This document shows positions 8,065-16,634 of a DNA stretch of 64,000 nt, in pieces; the stretch's first letter is position 1; every line of letters starts with the position of its first letter. Location: NCBI RefSeq assembly GCF_017743935.1, contig NZ_JAGHRE010000002.1, positions 248,001 to 312,000 of the forward strand, read 5' to 3'. The stretch is from Tropicibacter sp. R16_0 (lineage in GTDB: Bacteria > Pseudomonadota > Alphaproteobacteria > Rhodobacterales > Rhodobacteraceae). The translations under genes were made by a program, and so were the position numbers. Under the pieces are notes generated by a model. That model was not told the DNA's origin. It searched no databases and saw nothing but the letters and a program-made list of their open reading frames with translations.

Positions 8065-10029
8065 ATGATTACAGAGCTTGGTCACTTCGCCCTCATCCTG
8101 GCCTTCATGGTCGCAATCGTTCAGATGATCGTGCCCATGGTGGGCGCGCAGAAACGCTGGTCCGGCTGGATGGCCGTGGCAGAACCTGCCGCAAATGTAC
8201 AATTTCTGCTGACGGCGTTTTCATTTGCCGCGCTGACCTGGGCCTTTGTCACCTCGGATTTCTCGCTGCGACTGGTGGTGCTGAACAGCCATTCCGCCAA
8301 GCCGATGCTGTACAAGATCAGCGGCACCTGGGGGAATCACGAAGGGTCGATGCTGCTGTGGGTGCTGATCGTTACCCTGTTTGGCGCTATGGCGGCCTGG
8401 TTCGGGGGCAACCTACCGCCCGGTCTGCGGGCCCGAGTGCTGAGCGTTCAATCGGCCATCGCGGTGGCGTTCTTTGCCTTCATCCTTTTCACGTCGAACC
8501 CGTTTCTGCGCATGGCGGTGCCGCCCTTTGACGGGCAGGACCTGAACCCGCTGCTGCAAGACCCAGGTTTGGCCTTTCACCCGCCGTTCCTGTATCTGGG
8601 CTATGTCGGTCTGAGCATGTCGTTTTCCTTTGCCGTGGCCGCCCTGATCGAAGGGCGCGTTGATGCGGCTTGGGGCCGTTGGGTGCGGCCCTGGACGTTG
8701 GCGGCCTGGGTGTTCCTGACCATCGGCATCGCACTTGGGTCCTGGTGGGCCTATTACGAGCTTGGCTGGGGCGGGTTCTGGTTCTGGGATCCGGTTGAAA
8801 ACGCGTCTTTCATGCCCTGGCTGCTGGCCGCCGCTTTGCTTCATTCCGCCATCGTCGTCGAAAAACGTGAGGCGCTGAAAAGCTGGACCATTCTGCTTGC
8901 GATCCTGGCCTTTGGGTTCTCGCTGATTGGCACATTCATCGTGCGTTCGGGGCTGCTGACCTCGGTCCACGCCTTTGCCAATGACCCCGAACGTGGCGTG
9001 TTCATCCTGTTGATCCTCGCGTTCTTTACCGGCGGCGCCCTGACGCTTTTTGCTGCGCGCGCGCAAGAGATGGAGGCCAAGGGCGTCTTTGGCATCGTCA
9101 GCCGAGAGAGCGCGCTGGTGGTCAACAACATCCTGTTGGCGGTCAGTTGCTTTGTGGTCTTCTTCGGCACCATGTGGCCCATCGTGGCCGAAATGTTCTT
9201 TGACCGGAAACTGTCGGTCGGACCGCCGTTCTTTAACGCGGCCTTCACTCCGTTCATGGTGCTGTTGGGCCTGGCTTTGCCGATTGGGTCAATGTTGCCG
9301 TGGAAACGCGGCCGCTTGGGGCGAACCGCCTGGTCGCTGCGATATGCCTTTGTTCTGTCGGTGGCCCTGGCGCTGCTCGTCTGGGTGATGCAAACCGGGC
9401 AGAGCGCCCTTGGCCCAGCTGGGCTTTTCCTTGGGGCTTGGGTGGTCTCTGGCGCGGTCATGGACTTGTGGAGCCGAACGGGGCGTACGGGTCGCCTGGC
9501 CCGTCTTGCCCGTCTGCCTCGGGCCGATTGGGGCAAGGCCGTGGCCCATGCCGGGCTTGGGATCACAATCTTTGCCGTTGCCGGGCTGACCGCCTGGGAA
9601 AAAGAAGACATCCGTGTCGTGCAATTCAACGAGCCCTTCGAAGTCGGCGGATATACGTTGACGCTTGAGATGGTCGAGCGTGTGCCCGGACCGAACTACA
9701 TCTCCACCATGGGGTTTGTGCGCCTCGAGGATGACGGGCAGGAAATCGCCCTGCTGCGGCCGGAAAAGCGAGATTACCCAGTCGCTCGCATGCCCACGAC
9801 CGAGGCTGCCATCGACTATCGCCTGATGCGTGACGTCTATGTCGTGATCGGGGATCAGCAGAACAATGGCGGCTGGACTGTACGGACCTACATCAAGCCC
9901 TTTGCCAACTGGATCTGGGGCGGCTGTATCCTGATGGCGCTTGGTGGGTTCATCAGCCTGTCGGATCGTCGGTTCCGCGTCGCGGCCGGAGCGCGCAAAG
10001 CGCCTCAAGGCGGAGTGCCCGCGGAATGA
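8065..10029 (+). CDS. ccmF: Heme lyase CcmF (cytochrome c-type biogenesis)
   Basis: Polytopic membrane protein that attaches heme to apocytochrome c together with CcmH. It shows the heme-handling WWD segment (LGWGGFWFWDPVENASFMPW), WGNHEGSMLLW near the N-terminus, and many membrane helices; 654 residues is normal. I start at ATG 8065 (MITELGHFALIL); ATG 8059 (two residues longer) is equally possible, and 8029 is too far upstream. A GACCG hairpin (8032-8051) lies just before it. The stop overlaps ccmH. Confidence 0.95.
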   Translation: MITELGHFALILAFMVAIVQMIVPMVGAQKRWSGWMAVAEPAANVQFLLTAFSFAALTWAFVTSDFSLRLVVLNSHSAKPMLYKISGTWGNHEGSMLLWVLIVTLFGAMAAWFGGNLPPGLRARVLSVQSAIAVAFFAFILFTSNPFLRMAVPPFDGQDLNPLLQDPGLAFHPPFLYLGYVGLSMSFSFAVAALIEGRVDAAWGRWVRPWTLAAWVFLTIGIALGSWWAYYELGWGGFWFWDPVENASFMPWLLAAALLHSAIVVEKREALKSWTILLAILAFGFSLIGTFIVRSGLLTSVHAFANDPERGVFILLILAFFTGGALTLFAARAQEMEAKGVFGIVSRESALVVNNILLAVSCFVVFFGTMWPIVAEMFFDRKLSVGPPFFNAAFTPFMVLLGLALPIGSMLPWKRGRLGRTAWSLRYAFVLSVALALLVWVMQTGQSALGPAGLFLGAWVVSGAVMDLWSRTGRTGRLARLARLPRADWGKAVAHAGLGITIFAVAGLTAWEKEDIRVVQFNEPFEVGGYTLTLEMVERVPGPNYISTMGFVRLEDDGQEIALLRPEKRDYPVARMPTTEAAIDYRLMRDVYVVIGDQQNNGGWTVRTYIKPFANWIWGGCILMALGGFISLSDRRFRVAAGARKAPQGGVPAE

Positions 10030-10496
10030 TCCGGTTGCGTGTCCTTTGTGCTGCCTTGCTGGCGTGTCTTTTGATCCCGCTCACAGCGATGGCTGTGGAA
10101 CCTGACGAGGTTCTGGATGACCCGGTGCTGGAACAGCGCGCCCGTGACCTGAGTCAGGGCTTGCGGTGTCTTGTCTGTCGTAACGAAAGCATTGATGAGA
10201 GCAACGCGGATCTGGCGCGAGATCTGCGCCTTCTGGTGCGCGAACGTCTGGTGGCCGGCGATACAAACGACGAAGCCATCGAGTTCATTGTCGATCGCTA
10301 TGGCGAGTATGTTCTGCTCAAACCTACGGTCACGGGGGCCAACTGGCTGTTGTGGGCGGCGGGTCCGATCATGCTGCTGATTGCTGCGGGTGTCGGGATG
10401 CTCTACCTGCGTGGGCGGTCTCAGGCGGCCCCCACGCCCGAGGAAAAACTCAGCGACAGCGAACAGGCGCGGCTGAAAGAAATTCTCGACGATTGA
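10026..10496 (+). CDS. ccmH: Cytochrome c-type biogenesis protein CcmH
   Basis: Thioredoxin-like subunit that keeps apocytochrome CXXC cysteines reduced for CcmF. An N-terminal signal/anchor (LCAALLACLLIPLTAMA) is followed by the redox motif LRCLVCRNES, then a C-terminal membrane helix (NWLLWAAGPIMLLIAAGVGML). At 156 residues it is the short, CcmI-less form (CycL/Ccl2 type). ATG overlaps the ccmF stop as ATGA, so the two are translationally coupled. Confidence 0.95.
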   Translation: MIRLRVLCAALLACLLIPLTAMAVEPDEVLDDPVLEQRARDLSQGLRCLVCRNESIDESNADLARDLRLLVRERLVAGDTNDEAIEFIVDRYGEYVLLKPTVTGANWLLWAAGPIMLLIAAGVGMLYLRGRSQAAPTPEEKLSDSEQARLKEILDD

Positions 10497-10571
10497 CGCG
10501 CCGTCCCCCTTTTCTCGGGCGCGCGCTTGGGTCAGGCTGCGCCAAAACCTGCATATGTGAAGGCCATTGTC

Positions 10572-11348
10572 ATGGAATATCATACCATCACGCTCGACAT
10601 CACGGACGGTCTGGCCGTTCTGACCCTCAATCGCCCCGACAAGATGAACTCGCTCACCTCGCAGATGCGGGCCGAGATCACCTATGCGATGCGAGAAGCC
10701 GCCAAGACGGCACGCGCCATCGTGCTGACCGGGGCAGGCGGGGCGTTCTGCACGGGCCAGGACCTGGGCGATGCGGGCTCTTCGGGCAAGATCGACCTGG
10801 AGCGGACCTTGCGCGACGAATACACTCCCATGTTGGAAGCGATCTATGATTGTCCCGTGCCGACCATCGCGGCGGTGAACGGCCCGGCGGCAGGTGCAGG
10901 TGCAAGCCTGGCCTTGGCCACGGACGTGGTGATCGCGACCGAAAGCGCCTATTTCTTGCAGGCCTTCGCGCGGATTGGCCTGATGCCGGATGCAGGCGGC
11001 ACCTGGTTCATGCCGCGCCAGATGGGCATGGCCAAGGCAATGGGGGCGGCGCTCTTCGCCGACAAGATCAGCGCCCGTCAGGCCGATGACTGGGGCATGA
11101 TCTGGGAAGCGGTGTCAGACGAAGCCTTTGACGCCCATTGGCGCAAGCGGGCGGCGAGCCTGGCCAAGGGGCCAACAGCAGCTTACGGCGCGATCAAGAA
11201 AGCGATCCGGGGAACTTACGAGAATCCGTTGCCAGACCAACTGAACCGCGAGGCGCACTTGCAGGGCGAATGCGGGCGGACACGCGATTTTCAGGAGGGC
11301 GTCGTGGCCTTCATGCAGAAACGACCCGCAGAATTCGAGGGCCGTTGA
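10572..11348 (+). CDS. paaG: Enoyl-CoA hydratase/isomerase, PaaG-like
   Basis: Crotonase-fold protein of 258 residues. Oxyanion-hole segments are TGAGGAFCTGQDL and AVNGPAAGAGASLA, and IGLMPDAGGTW carries the acidic residue typical of PaaG, the 1,2-epoxyphenylacetyl-CoA isomerase of aerobic phenylacetate degradation. A generic fatty-acid enoyl-CoA hydratase cannot be excluded, because no other paa genes are nearby. The start at ATG 10572 (GAAGG upstream) is preferred over an upstream TTG at 10527. It follows ccmH by 75 bases and converges on bmt, with a terminator between. Confidence 0.78.
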   Translation: MEYHTITLDITDGLAVLTLNRPDKMNSLTSQMRAEITYAMREAAKTARAIVLTGAGGAFCTGQDLGDAGSSGKIDLERTLRDEYTPMLEAIYDCPVPTIAAVNGPAAGAGASLALATDVVIATESAYFLQAFARIGLMPDAGGTWFMPRQMGMAKAMGAALFADKISARQADDWGMIWEAVSDEAFDAHWRKRAASLAKGPTAAYGAIKKAIRGTYENPLPDQLNREAHLQGECGRTRDFQEGVVAFMQKRPAEFEGR

Positions 11349-11400
11349 GGTCGGACCGGGGCCAGGCCCCGGACCTCGAGGTGTTACGTGGAAGTAGAAG

Positions 11401-11428
11401 GGGAGCGCTGGTGGGCGCTCCCTTTTTT
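11401..11428 (+). terminator. Intrinsic terminator between convergent paaG-like gene and bmt
   Basis: GGGAGCGC (11401-11408), loop TGGTGG, GCGCTCCC (11415-11422), then six T. Correct polarity for the plus-strand hydratase. Confidence 0.8.
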
Positions 11429-11429
11429 G

Positions 11430-12449
11430 TTACGCGCGACGGCGGCGGCGGGTGCGGCGCTCGGGTGCAGCGGCCGCGTCGTCGCCGGTGCCATCGCTGG
11501 CCGAGGTGAATGCGCCCAGTTTCTCGGCGATTTGATCCAGCGTCGGGCGTTCGCCGCGCGGCGTGGTGTCCAGAGCTTCGCGCATCGAGCGCAGGTGCGC
11601 AGGCATGGTGCCACAGCAACCGCCGATGATCTTGGCGCCCGAGTTGCGCGCCATTACCGCGTATTCGCCCATTAATTCCGGCGTGCCGTCATAGTGGATG
11701 TGGCCGTCGACATATTTCGGGATGCCTGCGTTGCCTTTGGAAATGATCGGACGCTCGGTTCCTTGGGCGGCAAAGCCCAGAACGGTACGCAGGATGTCGG
11801 ACGAGCCGGTGCCGCAGTTGGCACCAAAGGCCAGCGGTGCATTTGGCAGGCTTTCGACCAGCTGGACCATATCTGCGGACGTCACGCCCATCATGGTGCG
11901 GCCTGCGGTGTCAAAGCTCATTGTGCCGACCCAGGGCATGTCGGCCAGGGCAAAGGCTTCGGCGGCCGCGCGGTACTCTTCGGGCGCAGAAATCGTCTCG
12001 AGCCACAGAACGTCAACGCCGCCCTCTTTCAGGCCCTCGGCCTGTTCCTGGAACATTTCGACTGCCGCAGCATGGCTCAGCGCGCCGACAGGTTCCATGA
12101 TCTCGCCGGTGGGGCCTACGGAGCCTGCAACGATGATCTTGCGGTCTGCCTTGTCGGCGACTTCGCGACCCAACTCGGCACCTGCGCGGTTCAGCTCGCG
12201 CACGCGATCCTGGGCGTCATGCAATTTGAGACGCGCGGCGGTGCCACCAAAGGTGTTGGTCAGAAACAGATCGCTGCCCGCATCGACCGAACCCTGATAG
12301 AGCGCGCGGATCTTTGCAGGTTCATCCACGTTCCACAGCTCGGGGGCGTCGCCCGACTGCAGGCCCATGTTGAACAGGTTGGTGCCGGTTGCGCCATCAG
12401 CAAGGATGACATCGTGGCTTTCCAGCATGGCGGAGAACGCATTGGTCAT
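11430..12449 (-). CDS. bmt: Betaine/homocysteine S-methyltransferase
   Basis: A 339-residue homocysteine methyltransferase of the Zn-dependent Hcy domain family. N-terminal ILADGATGTNLFNMGL is followed by the first Zn cysteine in FGANCGTG and the CysCys pair in IIGGCCGTMP. It transfers a methyl group, probably from glycine betaine or a related onium compound, to homocysteine to make methionine. Rhodobacterales use this stand-alone enzyme, which is distinct from the N-terminal domain of full-length MetH. The last 20 residues are an odd low-complexity tail ending ERRTRRRRRA. The methyl donor is inferred; DMSP as donor is conceivable given dmdA elsewhere in the window. Confidence 0.85.
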   Translation of the reverse strand: MTNAFSAMLESHDVILADGATGTNLFNMGLQSGDAPELWNVDEPAKIRALYQGSVDAGSDLFLTNTFGGTAARLKLHDAQDRVRELNRAGAELGREVADKADRKIIVAGSVGPTGEIMEPVGALSHAAAVEMFQEQAEGLKEGGVDVLWLETISAPEEYRAAAEAFALADMPWVGTMSFDTAGRTMMGVTSADMVQLVESLPNAPLAFGANCGTGSSDILRTVLGFAAQGTERPIISKGNAGIPKYVDGHIHYDGTPELMGEYAVMARNSGAKIIGGCCGTMPAHLRSMREALDTTPRGERPTLDQIAEKLGAFTSASDGTGDDAAAAPERRTRRRRRA

Positions 12450-12470
12450 GATCGTGTTCCTGAGAAAAGG

Positions 12471-12525
12471 GGGCCGGAATCCGGGCCCGGAAATACAGAC
12501 ACCCCGTCTCTCATGAACGGGGTGT
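12471..12525 (-). promoter_or_regulatory. Structured leader upstream of bmt (two hairpins)
   Basis: On the minus strand, ACACCCCGT pairs with ACGGGGTGT (12499-12525), then GGGCC pairs with GGCCC (12471-12488), followed by CCCCTTTTCTC just before the AGGA-containing start region of bmt. The second hairpin plus T-rich tract could act as an attenuator. I could not match it to SAM-II, SAM-V or SAH riboswitch consensus. Confidence 0.35.
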
Positions 12526-12539
12526 CAAATCAAATTCAT

Positions 12540-12560
12540 AAAACTCATGAAGATCATGAG
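12540..12560 (-). terminator. Intrinsic terminator after the ATPase zeta inhibitor gene
   Basis: Read on the minus strand: CTCATGA-TCT-TCATGAG (12560-12544) followed by TTTTATG. It lies 17 bases past the stop of the DUF1476 gene. Confidence 0.6.
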
Positions 12561-12577
12561 CTTTTCAGCAAGTCGGC

Positions 12578-12895
12578 TTAGCCGACCTCATTCATGATCT
12601 GCTCTTTGGCCTCAGGCATCAGCTCGGCCATCTTGGCGCGGATCGCGTCAGCGTCGGCCAGACCGTTCAGATCACCCTCGACCTTGCGCACGACATCTTC
12701 GTGGCCTGCTTCTTCGAAATCGGCCAGAACGACGGTCTTGGCATATTCTGCAGCTTCGTCGCCGGATTTGCCCATCAGCTCTGCGGCCCAAAGCCCCACC
12801 AGCTTGTTGCGGCGCGCAACGGCTTTGAATTGCATTTCCTCGTCATGCGCGAACTTGTTTTCAAACGCATTTTCGCGATCGTCGAATGTGCTCAT
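12578..12895 (-). CDS. F1-ATPase inhibitor subunit zeta (DUF1476)
   Basis: A 105-residue protein matching the alphaproteobacterial DUF1476 family, whose Paracoccus member is the zeta subunit that blocks ATP hydrolysis by F1. The N-terminus MSTFDDRENAFENKFAHDEE is the inhibitory segment; the rest is predicted four-helix (KAVARRNKLVGLWAAELMG, then an acidic helical C-terminus). I chose ATG 12895 over the upstream 12970 because homologues begin at this Met and AAGGG precedes it. It is divergent from purC and cytosolic. Confidence 0.88.
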   Translation of the reverse strand: MSTFDDRENAFENKFAHDEEMQFKAVARRNKLVGLWAAELMGKSGDEAAEYAKTVVLADFEEAGHEDVVRKVEGDLNGLADADAIRAKMAELMPEAKEQIMNEVG

Positions 12896-13055
12896 TGGAT
12901 AGGCCCTTTTGTCCGTATAACCGTTGATCAACATATGACGCCGGACAATCATATCTGCAAGAGGGCGCACCCAACTTGCGACACTGCGGCGCTTGCACTA
13001 TGAGAGCGGCAAAGCGGGGGGACTCATTTCCCCACACATCCTGGAAAGGTTGCCC

Positions 13056-13817
13056 ATGGCACGTCGCAAGAAGATCTACGAAGGCAAAGCCAAGACCCTG
13101 TACGAAGGCCCCGAACCGGGCACCATCGTGCAGTATTTCAAGGATGACGCCACCGCCTTCAACGCCGAAAAGAAGGATGTGATCGAAGGCAAGGGTGTTC
13201 TGAACAACCTGCTGAGCGAATACTTCATGCTGGGTCTGGGGCAGGTGGGTGTGCCCACGCACTTTCTGAAACGCCTGAATATGCGCGAGCAGCTGGTCCG
13301 ATCCTGCGAGATCGTGCCGCTGGAAGTCATCGTGCGCAACTATGCCGCTGGCACCATGTCCAAGCGTCTTGGCATTGCCGAGGGCACGCAGCTGCCGCGC
13401 CCGATCGTTGAATATTGCTACAAGGACGACAGCCTGGGCGATCCGCTGGTCACTGAAGAGCATATCGCTGCATTTGGCTGGGCCAGCCAGCAGGACATGG
13501 ACGACATCCTGAGCCTGGCGCTGCGGGTGAACGACTTCCTGTCGGGCATCATGTATGGCGTCGGCATCAAGCTGATCGACTTCAAGATCGAGATCGGCCG
13601 TATTTATGACGGCGATTTCCAGCGCCTGGTCGTGGCGGATGAAATCAGCCCCGACAGCTGCCGCCTGTGGGACATCAAGACCGAACAGAAGCTGGACAAG
13701 GACGTGTTCCGCCGCGATCTGGGTAGCCTGACCGACGCCTACTCCGAGGTCGCGCGCCGTCTGGGTCTGATGCCGAACAACCCGGCCTCGATCACCAAGC
13801 CGACGCTGATCAACTGA
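13056..13817 (+). CDS. purC: Phosphoribosylaminoimidazole-succinocarboxamide synthase
   Basis: SAICAR synthetase: ATP-dependent condensation of CAIR with aspartate in purine synthesis. The protein has 253 residues. [13 protein letters not shown] is the nucleotide-binding start, followed by [20 protein letters not shown] and the [10 protein letters not shown] segment of the active site. ATG 13056 follows GGAAAGG by 6 bases; the ORF extension to 12993 lacks any ribosome-binding site. purS and purQ follow, separated by 94 bases that hold a dispersed repeat. Confidence 0.96.
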   Translation: MARRKKIYEGKAKTLYEGPEPGTIVQYFKDDATAFNAEKKDVIEGKGVLNNLLSEYFMLGLGQVGVPTHFLKRLNMREQLVRSCEIVPLEVIVRNYAAGTMSKRLGIAEGTQLPRPIVEYCYKDDSLGDPLVTEEHIAAFGWASQQDMDDILSLALRVNDFLSGIMYGVGIKLIDFKIEIGRIYDGDFQRLVVADEISPDSCRLWDIKTEQKLDKDVFRRDLGSLTDAYSEVARRLGLMPNNPASITKPTLIN

Positions 13818-13849
13818 ACTCTGCGCCCGGCTGCGGGTGTTGGGGAATT

Positions 13850-13871
13850 GAGTATTTTTGAAAAGATGAAG
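13850..13871 (+). repeat. Dispersed intergenic element, copy 1
   Basis: Intergenic GAGTATTTTTG followed by AAAAGATGAAG. Similar tracts (GTATTTT/GTACTTTG, a few A, then AAGA-GAAG) lie at 18023, 37371 and 42019, always just after or between genes. Confidence 0.5.
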
Positions 13872-13911
13872 CCTAGATAGGTTTCGAACCTGAGCCAAAG
13901 GACGACGCGAC

Positions 13912-14145
13912 ATGAAAGCACGGGTGCATGTGATGCTGAAGAACGGGGTTCTGGACCCGCAGGGCGAGGCCGTGCGCCACGCGTTGGGGGCCATGGGCTT
14001 TGACAAGGTCGAAGGCGTGCGTCAGGGCAAGGTGATCGACCTGGATCTGGCCGCTGGCGCAACCGAGGCGGACGTGACCGCCATGTGCGAAAAGCTGCTG
14101 GCCAACACCGTGATCGAATCCTACAGCATCGAGATGCAGGGATGA
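13912..14145 (+). CDS. purS: Phosphoribosylformylglycinamidine synthase subunit PurS
   Basis: A 77-residue subunit that bridges PurL and PurQ in the three-part FGAM synthetase of alphaproteobacteria and Gram-positives. It shows the family pattern [20 protein letters not shown] and ends [11 protein letters not shown]. An AAAGGACG box lies ahead of ATG 13912. Its stop overlaps the purQ start (ATGA), which supports a coupled PurS-PurQ pair; purL is outside the window. Confidence 0.95.
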   Translation: MKARVHVMLKNGVLDPQGEAVRHALGAMGFDKVEGVRQGKVIDLDLAAGATEADVTAMCEKLLANTVIESYSIEMQG

Positions 14146-14810
14146 AGGCGGCGGTCGTAGTTTTCCCGGGTTCAAACTGTGACCGCGATCTGGCGGTTGC
14201 ATTTGAACAGGCAGGGTTCGATGTCTCGATGGTCTGGCACAAGGACAATGCGCTGCCCGAAGGGGTGGACATCGTTGGCGTGCCGGGCGGGTTTTCGTAC
14301 GGCGACTATCTGCGCTGCGGCGCAATTGCCGCGCAATCGCCGATTTGCAAGGCCGTGGCGGCGCACACCGAGCGTGGCGGCTATGCTTTTGGTGTCTGCA
14401 ACGGCTTTCAGGTGCTGACCGAAACCGGCATCCTGCCGGGCGCGCTGCTGCGCAATGCCGGGTTGAAATACATCTGCAAGACTGTCGGCCTGAAGGTGGA
14501 AACCAGCGACAGTGCCTTCACCGAAGGCTACAACGCAGGCGATGTGATCGGCATTCCGATCGCGCACCACGATGGCAACTATTTTGCCGATGACGAGACC
14601 CTGGCCGCACTGCGCGACCAGGACCGGATCGCCTTCACTTATGCCGAGAACCCCAATGGCTCGCGCGACGACATCGCCGGCATCCTGTCGGAAAACCGTC
14701 GCGTGCTTGGCATGATGCCGCACCCCGAGCGGGCAGCGGACGAAGGCCACGGTGGCACCGACGGAACGGCGCTCTTCCGCGCATTGGCGGGCGTTCTGAC
14801 GCCGGCCTGA
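14142..14810 (+). CDS. purQ: Phosphoribosylformylglycinamidine synthase subunit PurQ
   Basis: Glutamine amidotransferase (class I) subunit providing ammonia for FGAM synthesis. The N-terminus [16 protein letters not shown] is typical, the nucleophile is in [10 protein letters not shown], and the His/Glu of the triad are in [10 protein letters not shown]. It is 222 residues long. The start at 14142 overlaps the purS stop by four bases; the upstream 14085 start would overlap purS out of frame. Confidence 0.96.
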   Translation: MKAAVVVFPGSNCDRDLAVAFEQAGFDVSMVWHKDNALPEGVDIVGVPGGFSYGDYLRCGAIAAQSPICKAVAAHTERGGYAFGVCNGFQVLTETGILPGALLRNAGLKYICKTVGLKVETSDSAFTEGYNAGDVIGIPIAHHDGNYFADDETLAALRDQDRIAFTYAENPNGSRDDIAGILSENRRVLGMMPHPERAADEGHGGTDGTALFRALAGVLTPA

Positions 14811-14846
14811 CTTGAGTAGATGGCCCCGGGCGCGTAGCGTGGGGCC

Positions 14847-16622
14847 ATGAACACCACCCCTAGGAAAACATCGGAACCTGCATTGGCTTGGCCCAGATCC
14901 ACAGCGATCAGTTGGCGTGTGCGGCTGGCCTTGGTTGTTCTGCTGGTGGTGGCAACAGCGACAGTCTGGATCACCAACCGTCTGCTGACCGACCGGTTTA
15001 CCGAAAGCACCCGCAACCGCGCGGAACTGCGCCTGACGCTATATTCCGGAAACCTGCTGAGCGAGCTGCGCCGAAACGCTATCGTGCCACAGCTTCTGGC
15101 ACGTGACCCCACACTCATTTCGGCGCTGCAATCCAATGACTTCAGCCGATCGACCCAACGTCTGATCTCGTTCGTCGAAGAGATCGGGGCGGCTTCACTG
15201 ATGCTGCTGGATGCGGACGGCCGAACTGTGGCCGCGACCGACCGCAACCGTTTGGGTGAACCGCACCGGGGTGAGCCGCATTTCGTCGACGCGATGCGCG
15301 CCAACGCCACGGTCTTTACCGTGCTCCCGCGTGAGGCGGGCGGGTACAGCTTTACCTATGCGCGCCGGTTGGAAGACGGGGCCGAGGTTCTGGGCGTTAT
15401 CGTGGTTGAGGTTGATCTGGCCAAATTCGAACGCGCCTGGGCGGGGATTTCCGATGCGGTCATGGTCACCGACAGCACCGGGTCGATCATCCTGGCGACC
15501 GAGCCGCGCTGGCGCGGGCTGAACGAGGCCGAGGCGCTGCAACGCCAAACGCCGCAGGGTGCCATTCAGCGTGCCATTCGGGTGACATCGGATTGGACGG
15601 CGCTGCCGGCCGATGCCTATCTTCAAGGCGAGGCAGTGATGCGGATGGAAAGCCGCATTCCCTTCCGCGGCTGGCAGATGACGTCGTTCACCACCTATGC
15701 CTCGATCCGCGAGCGGGTGAACGGGGTGCTGGCGCTAGAGATCATGGGATTCGCGATTCTGCTGGCGCTGGCGTTCTATGCGCTGAGCCGAAAGACCGCC
15801 GTGCGTATGGCGTTGTTCCAGCGCGAGTCGGCAGAGCTTCGCGCATTGAACGCACGCCTCCAGCGGGAAATTGCTGAACGGGAACGGGTGCAAAAGACGC
15901 TGGAAGTAGCGGAACAAAGCCTGGCGCAAAGCTCGAAACTCGCCGCTTTGGGCGAGATGTCGGCGGCCGTCAGCCACGAGTTGAACCAGCCCTTGGCGGC
16001 GATGAAAACCTATCTGGCGGGCGCGCGTCTGCTGCTGCGCCGTAACCGCCCCGAGGAGGCACTGGCCAGCTTTGGTCGGATTGACAGCCTGATCGAACGG
16101 ATGGGCGCGATCACCCGCCAGCTCAAGTCATATGCCCGCAAGGGCGGAGAGACGCTTTCGCCTGTAAACATGGGTGATGCGCTGGCTGCGAGCCTGTCGA
16201 TGATGGAGCCGCAACTGCGCCAGCGACAGGTGCAGATCACCCAGATCCTGCCTGATGAACAGGTCCAGGTCATGGGGGACCGTCTGCGCATTGAACAGGT
16301 GATGGTGAACCTCTTGCGCAATGCGCTCGACGCCACCAAATCAGTACGAGACCCCGAGGTGGAAATCATTCTGGCCGCAGGGGAAACCGCGACGCTGACC
16401 GTGCGCGACAATGGCCAGGGGATCGAAGATTTCGATGCCCTGTTCGAGCCGTTCTACACCACCAAGCAACCGGGTGATGGTGTGGGGCTGGGGCTTGCCA
16501 TCTCGTCCGGGATCGTGAACGACCTTGGGGGGCGCCTGACGGCGCGCAACGGGCAAAACGGCGGCGCGGTCTTTGAAATGCAGCTGCCGATTCTAGAGGG
16601 CGGCCTAGAAGCCGCGGAATGA
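14847..16622 (+). CDS. dctB: Sensor histidine kinase, DctB-like
   Basis: A 591-residue membrane sensor. There is a TM helix at about residues 26-48, a periplasmic double-Cache (PDC) sensing region (residues 50-290, with LLDADGRTVAATDRNRLG and the conserved aromatic stretch around YSFTYARRL), and a second TM helix about 298-316. A coiled coil follows, then HisKA with SHELNQPLAAMK, and an HATPase_c domain (NLLRNALDA, DNGQGI, GVGLGLAIS). This is the DctB architecture that senses C4-dicarboxylates and phosphorylates the adjacent DctD. No TRAP or DctA transporter gene lies in the window, so the ligand is inferred. Confidence 0.85.
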   Translation: MNTTPRKTSEPALAWPRSTAISWRVRLALVVLLVVATATVWITNRLLTDRFTESTRNRAELRLTLYSGNLLSELRRNAIVPQLLARDPTLISALQSNDFSRSTQRLISFVEEIGAASLMLLDADGRTVAATDRNRLGEPHRGEPHFVDAMRANATVFTVLPREAGGYSFTYARRLEDGAEVLGVIVVEVDLAKFERAWAGISDAVMVTDSTGSIILATEPRWRGLNEAEALQRQTPQGAIQRAIRVTSDWTALPADAYLQGEAVMRMESRIPFRGWQMTSFTTYASIRERVNGVLALEIMGFAILLALAFYALSRKTAVRMALFQRESAELRALNARLQREIAERERVQKTLEVAEQSLAQSSKLAALGEMSAAVSHELNQPLAAMKTYLAGARLLLRRNRPEEALASFGRIDSLIERMGAITRQLKSYARKGGETLSPVNMGDALAASLSMMEPQLRQRQVQITQILPDEQVQVMGDRLRIEQVMVNLLRNALDATKSVRDPEVEIILAAGETATLTVRDNGQGIEDFDALFEPFYTTKQPGDGVGLGLAISSGIVNDLGGRLTARNGQNGGAVFEMQLPILEGGLEAAE

Positions 16623-16634
16623 CGAGGTACCAGT

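Noticed and set aside
12450-12577. SAM- or SAH-type riboswitch ahead of bmt
   Set aside because: Two hairpins are present but the conserved single-stranded boxes of SAM-II, SAM-V and SAH riboswitches are not; kept only as a structured leader.
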